DNA of 64,000 bases from Acetobacter sp. DsW_063 (GTDB taxonomy: Bacteria > Pseudomonadota > Alphaproteobacteria > Acetobacterales > Acetobacteraceae), in assembly GCF_002153745.1 (NCBI RefSeq), contig NZ_JOPL01000020.1, positions 1 through 64,000 on the forward strand. Reading direction: 5' to 3'. Position 1 is the first letter of the stretch; each line of letters opens with the position of its first letter. The position numbers and the translations under genes are program-made. Positions 7,483 through 16,788 of the stretch are shown in pieces. Under the pieces are notes generated by a model. The model ran no database searches. It was given only the letters and a program-made list of their open reading frames with translations, and was not told where the DNA came from.

Positions 7483-8214
7483 TCAGGCGCCTTCAGGCTG
7501 CGGCGCGGCGACCTGTTCGTGCTTCAACGTCACCAGAGTAAAAATCCCCGCCGGCGGAACAGCTTCGATCCGGGCGCGGCGTATGTCTTCGGGCGGCAGC
7601 AACGCCTCCATGGCGAAATCAGGATGCCAGCCCAGAGAGTGGGACGCGCGCGCCATGCCGCGCTCAACCGCGCCACGCAGACCGTTCGGCGCAAGAAAAT
7701 GATTCACGAACAGAATATGACCGCCGGGCCGAACAACGCGCTTCAGTTCTTTCAGCAAACGGCGCGGATGCGGAACGACCGAAGCGACGAACATTGCGAC
7801 TGCAATGTCGAACGAAGCATCCGGAAAGCGCGTGTCCTCCGCATCCATCTCCAGAAGCATTTCGACGTTGTTCAGGCGTTCGCGGCGAACCCGCTCCCTG
7901 GCGCGGGCCAGCATGTCGGAAGACAGGTCTATCCCAGTGATCCGCTTACCCGGGACGTAATGCGGCAGCGCAAGCCCAGTGCCTACGCCAACCTCAAGCA
8001 CGCGCTCACCCGGCAGGGCATTGACGGCGGCCACGGCGCGGCGGCGACCAAACGCGGACACCCCGCCAAACACAGCGTCATAGACTGAAGCCCAACGCTT
8101 ATAGGCGGCCTTAACCGCGTCGGCGTCGAGGGCGACCTTGGGTCCATGAGACTCGGGTATCGAAGAGGCCACTTCCACCGACTCGGCGCGGACGCCTTGC
8201 AAGACTTCGCTCAT
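7483..8214 (-). CDS. pmtA: Phosphatidylethanolamine N-methyltransferase, PmtA type
   Basis: A soluble class I SAM-dependent methyltransferase expected to convert phosphatidylethanolamine stepwise to phosphatidylcholine at the cytoplasmic membrane face. The sequence shows KAAYKRWASVYDAVFG before the fold (the PmtA signature region), SAM motif I VLEVGVGTGLALP (about residue 73), the acidic turn TGIDLSSDML, and the late motifs VVPHPRRLLKELKRVVRPGG and NHF, all close to the Rhodobacter-type enzyme. The length of 243 residues is slightly long because of an extra N-terminal 35 residues. UbiE-type methyltransferases share the fold, but the spacing and NHF motif favour PmtA. The 213-nt gap downstream of it before the oxidase-like gene contains no other gene that I can see. 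Confidence 0.85.
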   Translation of the reverse strand: MSEVLQGVRAESVEVASSIPESHGPKVALDADAVKAAYKRWASVYDAVFGGVSAFGRRRAVAAVNALPGERVLEVGVGTGLALPHYVPGKRITGIDLSSDMLARARERVRRERLNNVEMLLEMDAEDTRFPDASFDIAVAMFVASVVPHPRRLLKELKRVVRPGGHILFVNHFLAPNGLRGAVERGMARASHSLGWHPDFAMEALLPPEDIRRARIEAVPPAGIFTLVTLKHEQVAAPQPEGA

Positions 8215-8378
8215 GCCCCCTATCTGCCCGCCACCGCGAAGTTCTACAAGAGGCTGCGTATCGTTACACTTCGTCGAGCGCTTGCAAACGCAGCGACCGA
8301 CCTACAGCATAATGGAAGCCCCCGCGCTGGCCCGGAACACGGACCTGAGCGAAACAGCCCGGAAACGCGAGGACACTC

Positions 8379-8564
8379 ATGCTGCAAATCATTATGCCCC
8401 TCCTGTGCGTCATCATCTGGAGCGGCATGTTCGGCTACTACTTCCGCCAACAGTTGTGGGATCTGAGGGACCGTTTCGGCTCGGACAAACCCAAGGGGCC
8501 TGTGCCGGAAACAGAGCACACCGCAGCGCAGCCAGAGCCTCCGGCGAGGCCGGACGGCGCCTGA
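8379..8564 (+). CDS. Small membrane-anchored protein of unknown function
   Basis: A 61-residue protein: an N-terminal hydrophobic helix (residues 2-20, LQIIMPLLCVIIWSGMFGYY) followed by a charged, Pro-rich tail. A Shine-Dalgarno-like GCGAGGA lies 7 nt before the ATG. It stands alone on the plus strand between pmtA and gshB, convergent with gshB. I do not recognise a family. The ribosome site and clear anchor-plus-tail layout support a real gene. Confidence 0.55.
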   Translation: MLQIIMPLLCVIIWSGMFGYYFRQQLWDLRDRFGSDKPKGPVPETEHTAAQPEPPARPDGA

Positions 8565-8571
8565 GCCCGCG

Positions 8572-9567
8572 TCAACCCGCTGACAGGCGGGCTTCGATGC
8601 AATCCCAGAGAAGCCCCGCCGGGTTGACGCCGTCGAACCGGGCCAACTCCTGCAGACCGGTCGGCGACGTAACGTTGATCTCTGTCAGCCAGTCGCCAAT
8701 CACGTCGATGCCGACAAAAATCAAACCCTTCTCCCGAAGCATCGGGCCGATCGTCTCACATATCTCTCGGTCACGCGGAGTCAGGTCGACCTTCTGAGCA
8801 ACGCCGCCTACATGCATGTTAGACCGAGCCTCGCCTTCCGCCGGAACGCGATTGATGGCGCCAATAGGCTTCCCATCCGCCAGAATGATTCGCTTGTCGC
8901 CAGCCCGTACAGCTGGTTCGTAACGCTGGATCATCAGCGGCTCGCGAGAACGGGCGAAATGCATTTCCAGCAAAGCGTTGAGATTCTGGTCGTCTTCGCG
9001 AATGCGGAAAACGCCGCTACCTCCGTTGCCGAACAGCGGCTTGACGATGATGTCCCGCCATCTGGCGCGAAACGCACGAATTTCAGCCACATCCCACGTG
9101 ACAAGCGTCGGCGGCATCAATTCCGGGTAGTGCGTGACCAGCAGCTTCTCCGGTGAGTCGCGCACCGACCGGGGATCGTTCACGACTAGCGCACGTCCGG
9201 GACCGGTTCCGTGAATATGCTCGAGCAGATGCGTCGCGGTGATGTACGCCATGTCGAACGGCGGATCCTGACGCATCAGGATCACGTCCATGTCGCCCAG
9301 ATCACGACGAACAGCGGCGCCAAAACGCGCGTGATCGCCCTTTTCCCGCTGCACACTGACCGGTCGCACGCTCGCCGTGACGCGACTCGTCCGCCCACGC
9401 CCCGGAGTATGGGCGCCTTCCGTCAACGCAAGCGACTCAACGCCGTAGACAAAAAGATTATAGCCCCGGGCCTGTGCCTCAAGCATCAGGGCGAATGTCG
9501 AATCGCCGTTGATGTCGATCCCCTCGAGGGGGTCCATCTGCACCCCGACGTCAAGCTTACGGGCCAT
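8572..9567 (-). CDS. gshB: Glutathione synthetase
   Basis: An ATP-grasp ligase that joins gamma-glutamylcysteine and glycine to make glutathione in the cytoplasm. The 331-residue length is normal. Recognisable parts are the N-terminal [43 protein letters not shown] (about residue 95), the ATP-grasp stretch [17 protein letters not shown], the glycine-rich loop in [13 protein letters not shown], and the Mg-binding end [18 protein letters not shown]. It is transcribed on its own, downstream of greB on the same strand with a gap of about 60 nt. No gshA is visible in the window. Confidence 0.96.
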   Translation of the reverse strand: MARKLDVGVQMDPLEGIDINGDSTFALMLEAQARGYNLFVYGVESLALTEGAHTPGRGRTSRVTASVRPVSVQREKGDHARFGAAVRRDLGDMDVILMRQDPPFDMAYITATHLLEHIHGTGPGRALVVNDPRSVRDSPEKLLVTHYPELMPPTLVTWDVAEIRAFRARWRDIIVKPLFGNGGSGVFRIREDDQNLNALLEMHFARSREPLMIQRYEPAVRAGDKRIILADGKPIGAINRVPAEGEARSNMHVGGVAQKVDLTPRDREICETIGPMLREKGLIFVGIDVIGDWLTEINVTSPTGLQELARFDGVNPAGLLWDCIEARLSAG

Positions 9568-9626
9568 AGCCGAATTTCCTCCATTGAGCGGTCGACACTA
9601 GAACAGTTTCGTCCCGCCGAAAACGC

Positions 9627-10142
9627 TCAGCCCTGTGGCGGCGGGTAGGAAATCTCCAGCAGCTCCAGTCGCTCGGGCCCGCGCGGTGTGTTCAGAACCA
9701 CCTCATCCCCAACGCCATGCCCGAGCAACGCACGCGCGACCGGCGCCAGCAGGCTGACCTGCCCCTGAGAAGAATCCGCCTCATCGGCGCCGACGATAGT
9801 CACGGTGGTTTCCCGATCACTCTCATCGACATACAGCACCGTAGCGCCGAAAAACACGCGATCCCGCCTGGTCTGGGCTGCTGGATCGACCGCAATGGCG
9901 TTTTCGACGCGCTGCGTGAGAAACCGGATGCGCCTGTCAATCTCACGAAGTCGCTTCTTGCCGTAGATATAGTCGCCGTTCTCGGAACGATCGCCGTTGC
10001 CAGCCGCCCACGACACGATTTCGACCACGGACGGCCGCTCCTGCTTCAGCAGACGCGTCAGCTCCAGCCGCATCGTCTGTAAGCCACCCGGCGTCACGTA
10101 GCGCGCCAGTTCGGCGCCAGCGTCGGGCGCGGCGGCGGTCAT
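9627..10142 (-). CDS. greB: Transcription elongation factor GreB
   Basis: It rescues backtracked RNA polymerase by stimulating cleavage of the transcript 3' end. The 171-residue protein has the N-terminal coiled-coil domain (about residues 15-85), with the acidic tip in NGDRSENGDYIYGKKRLREIDRRI and the GreB-typical YIYGKKRLREID stretch. An FKBP-like C-terminal domain follows (VSLLAPVARALLGHGVGDEVVL). The first 10-15 residues extend beyond typical GreB but the start ATG 10142 fits. It lies 31 nt from the end of motA on the same strand, although no functional link is expected. Confidence 0.93.
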   Translation of the reverse strand: MTAAAPDAGAELARYVTPGGLQTMRLELTRLLKQERPSVVEIVSWAAGNGDRSENGDYIYGKKRLREIDRRIRFLTQRVENAIAVDPAAQTRRDRVFFGATVLYVDESDRETTVTIVGADEADSSQGQVSLLAPVARALLGHGVGDEVVLNTPRGPERLELLEISYPPPQG

Positions 10143-10173
10143 ACACCCAACCCTTTCACATCAACGTCCGACG

Positions 10174-11040
10174 TCAGCCGATCGCCTGCTCGCTGATCGC
10201 CGTGTCCATCTCCAGAAAGCTGGGCATGTAATGCACGGGGATGTCCTTTCTACCGATCTCGACACTGACCTGCGGGGCGTTGCCCTGAAGATGAGCCACG
10301 AATACCACGCGAATGAGATCGTAGTAACTGGCCTCCTCTTCGGCGACGCTGCGCATACGTGTCGCAATTGGCCCCACGATCCCATAAGCCAGCAGCACGC
10401 CGAGAAAAGTTCCAACCAGAGCGCCCGCAATCATTTCACCAAGCACCTCTGGCGGCTTAGTGATCGAACCCATCGTCTTGATCACGCCCAGCACTGCGGC
10501 GACAATGCCCAGAGCAGGCAACGCGTCAGCGAGCTGCTGCATGCCATGCGAAATATGCGTTTCTTCTTTCAGGTTTTTCGCCAACTCACGCGTCATGACG
10601 TCGTCGATCTGAAATGCGTCGTCCATATTCATGCTCATCATCCGCAGATAATCGCAGATCATGTCGCGAGCGCGCTCATTGTCACGAATCTTGGGATAGG
10701 CAGCGAAAGCAGTGCTCTCTGTCGGCGTCTCGACGTGGCTCTCCAGCGCCATCAGACCCTGCGACTGCGCCAGACGTGTGAAGAAGAACAGCAGGCCGAG
10801 CAAATCCATATAATCGCGCTTGCCATAGCTCGGCCCTTTCAACGCGGATTTGAACGCAGCGGGCACATGCTTCAGATCACCCATGGAATTGGCCATGATG
10901 AACGTACCAATTCCGGCGCCGAGAATTGTAAGCAACTCGAAAGGCATCGAGGCCAGAAGCGGCGCGATGGCCCCTCCTGACGCTACAAACGATCCGAACA
11001 CACACAGCAGCAGAAAAACGAGGCCGCCGATCACCAGCAT
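10174..11040 (-). CDS. motA: Flagellar motor stator protein MotA
   Basis: A proton-channel subunit of the flagellar stator, inner membrane. The 288-residue length is typical of the proteobacterial MotA group. The first helix is MLVIGGLVFLLLCVFGSF. The cytoplasmic loop contains RARDMICDYLRMMSMNMDD, and the paired channel helices are LPALGIVAAVLGVIKTMGSI and GEMIAGALVGTFLGVLLAYGIVGPI with the conserved prolines. It follows motB on the same strand with a gap of about 55 nt, an inverted order relative to the common motA-motB layout. No other flagellar gene is in the window. Confidence 0.95.
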   Translation of the reverse strand: MLVIGGLVFLLLCVFGSFVASGGAIAPLLASMPFELLTILGAGIGTFIMANSMGDLKHVPAAFKSALKGPSYGKRDYMDLLGLLFFFTRLAQSQGLMALESHVETPTESTAFAAYPKIRDNERARDMICDYLRMMSMNMDDAFQIDDVMTRELAKNLKEETHISHGMQQLADALPALGIVAAVLGVIKTMGSITKPPEVLGEMIAGALVGTFLGVLLAYGIVGPIATRMRSVAEEEASYYDLIRVVFVAHLQGNAPQVSVEIGRKDIPVHYMPSFLEMDTAISEQAIG

Positions 11041-11095
11041 TTACTGAAATCCCACTCTTGAGCGCCATTACTATTTGAAACGGAAACCATTCGCG

Positions 11096-12280
11096 TCATT
11101 TGGCGGCGCCTGCACCAGAGATCGCCGCCGACGTACCTACGCTTTCTGGGGCCAGATGATCGCGATGAAGGATAAGCACCACGCGGCGATTTTCCGGCGC
11201 GCCAGGATCATCGGGACGCGCTAGGTCATGGTCTCCGACGCCAACCACCTCTCTGAGCCTCTGGTCCGGAAAACCATTGTCCGTCAGAATTTGCCGCGCC
11301 GCGTCCGCCCGCGCGCCAGACAGTGTCCAGTTCGACATTTTGCGTCCGCGATAGAGCGCGCCATCCGCATATCCATAGACAGAGAGCTTCTCAGGCAAAG
11401 CCGTCAGATACGGAGCTATGACACGCAACAAAGCGACCGCGCGGTCGGTCAACCGCGCCGAACCGTTATCGAACATCGATTTGCGATCAGATTCACTCAG
11501 CTCGATCTTCAACCCGGCAGGAATAACGGCTACGGCGACCTGCCCCGCATCCGCCGCCACCGTCGGCGTCTGGGCAAGCACCCGCTTTAATTGATCTGCC
11601 CCTGCCTCCAGAGCCCTCTGCTCCGCTCTGGCCGCATCCGCCTCCCCAACCGCAATCGATGGTCCTGCCCGATCACCGCCGACTGGCACGATGCGCAGGA
11701 TCGCTGGTGGCGCGAGTGTCTGGCGACCCAGACTGCGGTCAAGGAAGGACGGCTGCGGCGCGACCATCGCTCCGCGCTCCTCATGCGCAGGGCCGGAGCC
11801 TGCGTCACTGCGTCCGGGAACAGCTCCGGGCTCGGGCCCGAATCCTCCGACCCGCCCAGGCTCGGACACCGCGATCACACCAAGCGATTTACTCGCCGCG
11901 GCACGGAGACTTGCTACGCCCGCCGCGCCGGACGCACTGGCGCTTCCCGCACTCGCCGCGCTGCCTGCGCTTCGGCTGTCAGCGCTTGTCGCCGTCTGCT
12001 TGTTGTCAGATGACGATGCGTTTGTCGGGGTGTCCTGCGGCTGAACCTGCAAGGCGGGCGAGCCGCTATTAGCCATCGGGTTGAAGAAATTGGCGATGCC
12101 ACGCCGTCGCTGCTCGGTCGTGGCGTTGATCAGCCACATGACAAGGAAGAACGCCATCATCGCGGTCACGAAATCGGCGTAGGCGATCTTCCACGCGCCG
12201 CCGTGGTGTCCGGCGCCGCCGCCGCCGCCGCGACGCACGATGATCGTCGGTCCCTTGTTATGTCCGTTCCGTTTCGCCAT
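11096..12280 (-). CDS. motB: Flagellar motor stator protein MotB
   Basis: The peptidoglycan-anchored stator partner of MotA. I prefer ATG 12280 (MAKRNG...), preceded closely by GGAG, over an ATG 24 nt upstream. The single helix AYADFVTAMMAFFLVMWLI contains the essential proton-binding Asp. The plug region RRRGIANFFNPMA follows, then about 170 residues of low-complexity Ser/Ala/Gly and Gln-rich linker, and finally the OmpA-like peptidoglycan-binding domain (SESDRKSMFDNGSARL through GVGDHDLARPDDPGAPENRRV). The linker makes it longer (394 residues) than the roughly 300 of E. coli MotB. Confidence 0.93.
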   Translation of the reverse strand: MAKRNGHNKGPTIIVRRGGGGGAGHHGGAWKIAYADFVTAMMAFFLVMWLINATTEQRRRGIANFFNPMANSGSPALQVQPQDTPTNASSSDNKQTATSADSRSAGSAASAGSASASGAAGVASLRAAASKSLGVIAVSEPGRVGGFGPEPGAVPGRSDAGSGPAHEERGAMVAPQPSFLDRSLGRQTLAPPAILRIVPVGGDRAGPSIAVGEADAARAEQRALEAGADQLKRVLAQTPTVAADAGQVAVAVIPAGLKIELSESDRKSMFDNGSARLTDRAVALLRVIAPYLTALPEKLSVYGYADGALYRGRKMSNWTLSGARADAARQILTDNGFPDQRLREVVGVGDHDLARPDDPGAPENRRVVLILHRDHLAPESVGTSAAISGAGAAK

Positions 12281-12330
12281 CCGCTCCCACGCCTCCGCCG
12301 ACATGCTGGCGGGCGCAGCTTAAGGGCGGC

Positions 12331-13776
12331 TTAACGGGCGGGCGGAAGGCGGTAGAAACCCGCCTGCGGACACGACAGGCGGTAAAGAACGTAGCGCTCG
12401 GCCTCGACGCCGCGTCGTGCGCGGACCACCGTCGCCACCGTTTCCGCCCCGCGCATCCACCCCGCGTTCCTGGGCGGATCACGACGAGCGTTATGCAGCA
12501 GATAACCGCCGCCGCCGCATGCGACAGGGGGAAGACCAAAATATGCCCAGCGATCGTCGGCCCCCGCTACGACGCGTCCCGGAAGACGCAACGCCAGTTC
12601 CGAAGCCAGTCCGTAATCGTCGGCGGCGACGAAAGCCGCGCCTGCAGTTCGTGCGTCGACGTCCCGCACGAAGGCGGGCCACCCACCACCCTGCCGCAAC
12701 GCGACGTCAAGATGACGTCCCAGCGGAAACACCGCAGTCAGAGCCTGAAGAATCACCAACACGCTCAGCGCCCCGCCCGTCAACGCGGCGGCGAACCGCC
12801 AGCGGACATCCACCCGCGCGGCCAGAACAGCGAAAACGGGATATATGATGACCGGCCAGTTCGCCTGAACCCGGTCGCCAAGCGCGTGCTGCGCAAACAC
12901 CACCAGCGGGACGCCAACCAGACAAAGCAGCAGCCTGTCGGCCGCGTCGCGCCGACGCGACGCGACCCATACGCCTGCGATGAACAGGGCGAAAATCGCG
13001 GGCGTCGCGAGGCCGACCTGCCCACCAAGCAACTCCCCCAGAAACTGCGCTGCGCGGGCGGGTCGCCAGTCCGCCGCCCGTCCGCCTTGCCTGACGAAAC
13101 TCGCCCAGCCATGCGTCGCATTCCACCAGAAGACCGGCGCAGTCAAAACTGCTCCCGTGACGGCCGCCAACCATGGCCACGGTCGCGCAAGCCCGCCTCG
13201 CCCCTCTTTCGTGAGCACCAGCCATACCGCAAGACCCGCAGCAGGCAGAGCCATCGTATATTTGCTGTCGAAGCCAAGCCCGACAGCGACGCCAACAGCG
13301 AGCCACCACATCGGCGAGCCATCTAGGGACAGGCGCGCCAAGGCCAACAGAAAGAGCGCCACGAAAAACAGCAGTGGCGTGTCCGGGGTCATCGTCACAG
13401 ACCCGACGCCCAGCGCCAGAGTCGCGTTCAGGAGAACGCCCGCCATGATCGCGCCGGCGTTCTCCCGCCCGTCTGGCCGCACGAGACGAAACAGATCACG
13501 CGCCGCAGCTACGATCATGACTGTGCCCACCGCCGTCGCCAACGGAGCCAGCACCCGAATCCCGAATGCATTGTCGCCGAAAAGGTCTGTGCCCGCCCGT
13601 ATCCACAAGGCGGCCATCGGCGGGTGGTCGAGGTATCCGCCTTGCAACCCCCGCGACCAGACCCAGTAATAAGCCTCGTCGGGCGTCACCGGCAGAAGCG
13701 CAGCCACGATAAGGCGCAACAGGGTTGCCGCCGCCAGCCAGGCCGCAGGCGAGCGAACCGTCTGGCGGATTTTCAC
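12331..13776 (-). CDS. GT39-family membrane glycosyltransferase (ArnT/PMT-like)
   Basis: A 481-residue polytopic protein that would transfer a sugar from a polyprenyl-phosphate donor on the periplasmic side. The N-terminal loop has the family signature PDEAYYWVWSRGLQGGYLDHPPM (about residues 32-54), with the catalytic acidic residues after the first helix. About 11 further hydrophobic segments follow, then a soluble C-terminal domain of about 120 residues. It lies 46 nt downstream of a polyprenyl-phosphate sugar synthase-like gene on the same strand, which suggests the two make and use the same lipid-linked sugar. The acceptor (lipid A, polysaccharide or protein) cannot be told. Confidence 0.85.
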   Translation of the reverse strand: MKIRQTVRSPAAWLAAATLLRLIVAALLPVTPDEAYYWVWSRGLQGGYLDHPPMAALWIRAGTDLFGDNAFGIRVLAPLATAVGTVMIVAAARDLFRLVRPDGRENAGAIMAGVLLNATLALGVGSVTMTPDTPLLFFVALFLLALARLSLDGSPMWWLAVGVAVGLGFDSKYTMALPAAGLAVWLVLTKEGRGGLARPWPWLAAVTGAVLTAPVFWWNATHGWASFVRQGGRAADWRPARAAQFLGELLGGQVGLATPAIFALFIAGVWVASRRRDAADRLLLCLVGVPLVVFAQHALGDRVQANWPVIIYPVFAVLAARVDVRWRFAAALTGGALSVLVILQALTAVFPLGRHLDVALRQGGGWPAFVRDVDARTAGAAFVAADDYGLASELALRLPGRVVAGADDRWAYFGLPPVACGGGGYLLHNARRDPPRNAGWMRGAETVATVVRARRGVEAERYVLYRLSCPQAGFYRLPPAR

Positions 13777-13822
13777 GACGACTTCCGACTTCTCTTGCAG
13801 CCGGCGTCCAGCCGCGCAGTCG

Positions 13823-15004
13823 TCACCTCGGCCGCCATATCAGGGTCGACGACACGGCGTAGTTCCACACGACGCCGATCACTGCGCCCGCAGCGCTCGC
13901 CTGTCCCCAACCGTCCCCGCCCGCACGGAAAAGTTGCGCTATGCCGATATTCGCCCAGGCGCCCACCGACGACACCAGAAGAAACGCTACGAAACCGCCG
14001 AAAAGACGCGGACCACGCAGGCGTCGATCGCGATAGGTGAACGTGTTGTCGAGCCAGAAATTCGCCAGAATGGCGGCGACGGTGCCTATGGTCTGGGCGA
14101 CCTCGAAATCCGCGCCCCCAATACGCATGACGTTCATGACGATCAGATTCACTGCAACGCCGATCGCGCCCACACAGGCGAACGTCAGGAACCGCACCGG
14201 CAGCCAGCCATGAAACAGCTTGTCCAGCAAAAGCCCGGCGAATTGCAGCAGAACCAGAACGTCCAGCTTGCTTTCGCCAGCGACGCGCGGGCGGAACACA
14301 CACGGTATTTCCTCGACCCGGACCTTTTCAGGGGCAGACATGATCAGATCCATCAGGATCTTGAAGCCCTGCCCCGATAGCCTCGGCGCAATGCGCTGAA
14401 ACAGCGTCCGGCGCAACGCGAAGAAGCCACTCATCGGGTCTCCGACCTTCACCGGCAACACCATCTGCGCCAGACGGATGCCGCCATCGGACAAGGCATG
14501 ACGCCAGGCATTCGCCAAACCGCTGTTGTCGCCGCCCTCTACATGGCGGCTTCCGACCGCGATGTCGCAGCGCCCTTCCGCCAAGGCGTCAATCAATGCG
14601 GGCAATCGCGATTCGTCGTGCTGCAGATCCCCGTCCATGACGGCGACGTAGCGGGCTGACGACGACAGAGCCCCTTCGATCACCGCCGAAGACAAGCCGC
14701 GCCGCCCAATACGGCTGATTCCACGCACGCGCCAGTTCTCCTCCGAAAGCGCGCGGACCTCGTCGATCGTACCGTCGGGTGAATCGTCGTCGACGAACAC
14801 CACTTCCCAGTCGCGCCCCTCAAGCGCAACGGTCAGCGCGTCCACCAGAGGCCGGACGTTCGCCGCCTCCTTGTAACACGGCACAACGACTGTGATCTCC
14901 GGGCCGCCGTGACGCTCCGCGTCTGTCTCGATAGCGAAATACGTTCCGTTTTCGAGCCCGCCTGAGCGTCCGGCGGCCATCGGCGTTACAGTCTCTACCG
15001 TCAT
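13823..15004 (-). CDS. Polyprenyl-phosphate glycosyltransferase with GtrA-like membrane domain
   Basis: A GT2 enzyme of the dolichol-phosphate mannose synthase type fused to a GtrA-like domain. Residues about 33-260 hold the catalytic part: EITVVVPCYKEAANVRPLV, the metal-binding DDDSPDGT, VMDGDLQHDESRLP and GDPMSGFFALRR. Residues about 265-390 hold four membrane helices of the GtrA type (FLTFACVGAIGVAVN through GVVWNYAVSSTLIWRPR). It would load a sugar on undecaprenyl phosphate and present it to the periplasm for the downstream GT39 enzyme. Its ATG overlaps the stop of the Lrp-type regulator gene (ATGA), so expression is probably coupled to that regulator. Confidence 0.9.
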   Translation of the reverse strand: MTVETVTPMAAGRSGGLENGTYFAIETDAERHGGPEITVVVPCYKEAANVRPLVDALTVALEGRDWEVVFVDDDSPDGTIDEVRALSEENWRVRGISRIGRRGLSSAVIEGALSSSARYVAVMDGDLQHDESRLPALIDALAEGRCDIAVGSRHVEGGDNSGLANAWRHALSDGGIRLAQMVLPVKVGDPMSGFFALRRTLFQRIAPRLSGQGFKILMDLIMSAPEKVRVEEIPCVFRPRVAGESKLDVLVLLQFAGLLLDKLFHGWLPVRFLTFACVGAIGVAVNLIVMNVMRIGGADFEVAQTIGTVAAILANFWLDNTFTYRDRRLRGPRLFGGFVAFLLVSSVGAWANIGIAQLFRAGGDGWGQASAAGAVIGVVWNYAVSSTLIWRPR

Positions 15005-15498
15005 AACGCGGCCTCGTTCAGATCTGCCGGTCTCGCAGGTTGAGACAGGCTGGTGCGAATCGTATGAAGCGTCTGAACGCGCGCGACATGCGGCGCTTCG
15101 GTCAGACGACGAGTCAACCGGTTCTCATGCGCCGTATCCCGAGCCACCAGATGAACAAGGAAATCAACGCCGCCACGAAGCATGTGACACTCGCAAGCTT
15201 CCGGCCATGCGGCGATCATCTCCTCGAACTGCAACAGGATTGCTTCCTTCTGACTGTCGAGTCCGATCAGCGCGAACATCGTGATCGGCCACCCCAAAGC
15301 CTGCGGATCAGTGTCGGCGCGGTACCCTCGTATGACGCCTTCTTCCTCCAGCCTGCGGACGCGGCGCAAGCATGGCGGCGCCGAGATGCCGACGCGGCGC
15401 GCAAGCTCCACGTTCGTCATGCGCCCGTCCGCCTGAAGTTCGGCCACGATCCGCCGGTCGACCGCATCCAGTTCCGTCACAAGATTCCGCCTTTTCAC
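15001..15498 (-). CDS. Lrp/AsnC-family transcriptional regulator
   Basis: A 165-residue DNA-binding regulator. The N-terminal winged helix-turn-helix is LDAVDRRIVAELQADGRMTNVELARRVGISAPPCLRRVRRLEEEGVI (about residues 10-56). The ligand-binding RAM domain follows (IGLDSQKEAIL through LVHLVARDTAHENRL). Such proteins usually sense amino acids and form octamers. It is divergent from trxB across about 210 bp and overlaps the following glycosyltransferase gene by 4 nt, so it may control either side. Its ligand is unknown. Confidence 0.93.
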   Translation of the reverse strand: MKRRNLVTELDAVDRRIVAELQADGRMTNVELARRVGISAPPCLRRVRRLEEEGVIRGYRADTDPQALGWPITMFALIGLDSQKEAILLQFEEMIAAWPEACECHMLRGGVDFLVHLVARDTAHENRLTRRLTEAPHVARVQTLHTIRTSLSQPARPADLNEAAL

Positions 15499-15710
15499 GC
15501 ACGGTTCGGCGGCGGGTATAGGACGAACGACGCTGCTTGCGCAAAGCCGCCTTCAGTGACGGCGCAGATGACCCGACTGTGACGGCGCGCAAACCCGGCG
15601 CGACTTGCCGGGACGTTCTCACGCCGCCATATGTAACTCACAGTCACTTCGTCGGCGCCCGGCGGCGTATCCGCCAAGCCGCACGCAGACGCCCACGGAT
15701 AATCGACCCC

Positions 15711-16664
15711 ATGAACGAACCCGTCACGACCGACCTTTTAATCATCGGCGCCGGTCCCGCCGGTTATACCGCCGCGATCTACGCGGCCCGCGCCAACCTC
15801 AAACCGGTTCTGGTCGCAGGCCTGCAACCCGGCGGCCAGCTGATGATCACGACCGACGTGGAGAACTATCCCGGTTTCGCCTCCGCGATTCAGGGACCGT
15901 GGTTGATGGAGCAGATGGCGGCGCAGGCGGAGCATGTCGGAGCCGAGATCGTGCATGACATCGTGACCGAGGTGGAGTTTCGCCACGGCGACCCGTTCCG
16001 CGTCACGCTCGACGGCGGCGACGTCATGCACGCCCGCAGCGTCATCATCGCCACAGGCGCGCAGGCGAAATGGCTCGGTCTGCCCAATGAAAAGCGCCTG
16101 CAGGGCGCCGGGGTGTCGGCATGCGCGACCTGTGACGGGTTCTTCTTCAACGGCAAGAAAGTCGCCGTTATCGGTGGCGGCAACACAGCCGTGGAAGAAG
16201 CCCTTTACCTGACGCACCACGCGGAACACGTAACGCTGATCCATCGTCGCGATTCACTGCGCGCGGAAAAGATCCTGCAGGACCGCCTGCACGCCAACCC
16301 GAAGATTTCCGTAGTCTGGAACTCGGTCGTCGCAGACATCCTTCATGACGGAACGCCGCCCGCGGTGACCGGCGTGCGTCTGTGCGACACGCTGACCGAA
16401 ACAATGTCGACCATCGACGTCGACGGCGTGTTCGTCGCCATCGGCCACTCCCCCAACACCGCGCTGTTTCACGATCAGCTCATGCTCGACGACGAGGGCT
16501 ATATTATTACCCAGCCCGGCTCGACGCGCACCTCCATCCCCGGCGTATTCGCGGCGGGCGACGTGCAGGACAAGATCTATCGCCAGGCCGTCACGGCGGC
16601 GGGCTCGGGATGCATGGCGGCTCTCGACGCCGAGCGGTTCCTCTCCGGAATCGCCGCAGTCTGA
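15711..16664 (+). CDS. trxB: Thioredoxin-disulfide reductase
   Basis: An FAD/NADPH flavoenzyme that reduces oxidised thioredoxin in the cytoplasm. The 317-residue form from ATG 15711 is the usual length. The frame extends upstream to 15537, but those residues are not family-like. The FAD motif is LLIIGAGPAGYTAAIYAAR (about 9-27), the redox pair is C138-A-T-C141, the NADPH motif is VAVIGGGNTAVEEALYLT, and the second FAD motif is GVFAAGDVQDKIYRQAVTAAGSGCMAA. A LysR gene follows 124 nt downstream on the same strand, an association that recurs in alphaproteobacteria as I recall it. Confidence 0.96.
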   Translation: MNEPVTTDLLIIGAGPAGYTAAIYAARANLKPVLVAGLQPGGQLMITTDVENYPGFASAIQGPWLMEQMAAQAEHVGAEIVHDIVTEVEFRHGDPFRVTLDGGDVMHARSVIIATGAQAKWLGLPNEKRLQGAGVSACATCDGFFFNGKKVAVIGGGNTAVEEALYLTHHAEHVTLIHRRDSLRAEKILQDRLHANPKISVVWNSVVADILHDGTPPAVTGVRLCDTLTETMSTIDVDGVFVAIGHSPNTALFHDQLMLDDEGYIITQPGSTRTSIPGVFAAGDVQDKIYRQAVTAAGSGCMAALDAERFLSGIAAV

Positions 16665-16788
16665 AATCGTTACGCCTGCGGGTTGCAAACGCTTGACCTG
16701 AACCGCCGATTCCTGCACGAGAACGACAGGCATCGTGTTTTCGGGCGTCCGGCGCGCAGGCGACCCGCGTCCAGACAGGGAGACAGAT

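Noticed and set aside
12493-13326. A 277-codon open frame antisense to the GT39 gene
   Set aside because: Arg/Gln/Pro-rich shadow of a well-supported membrane enzyme.
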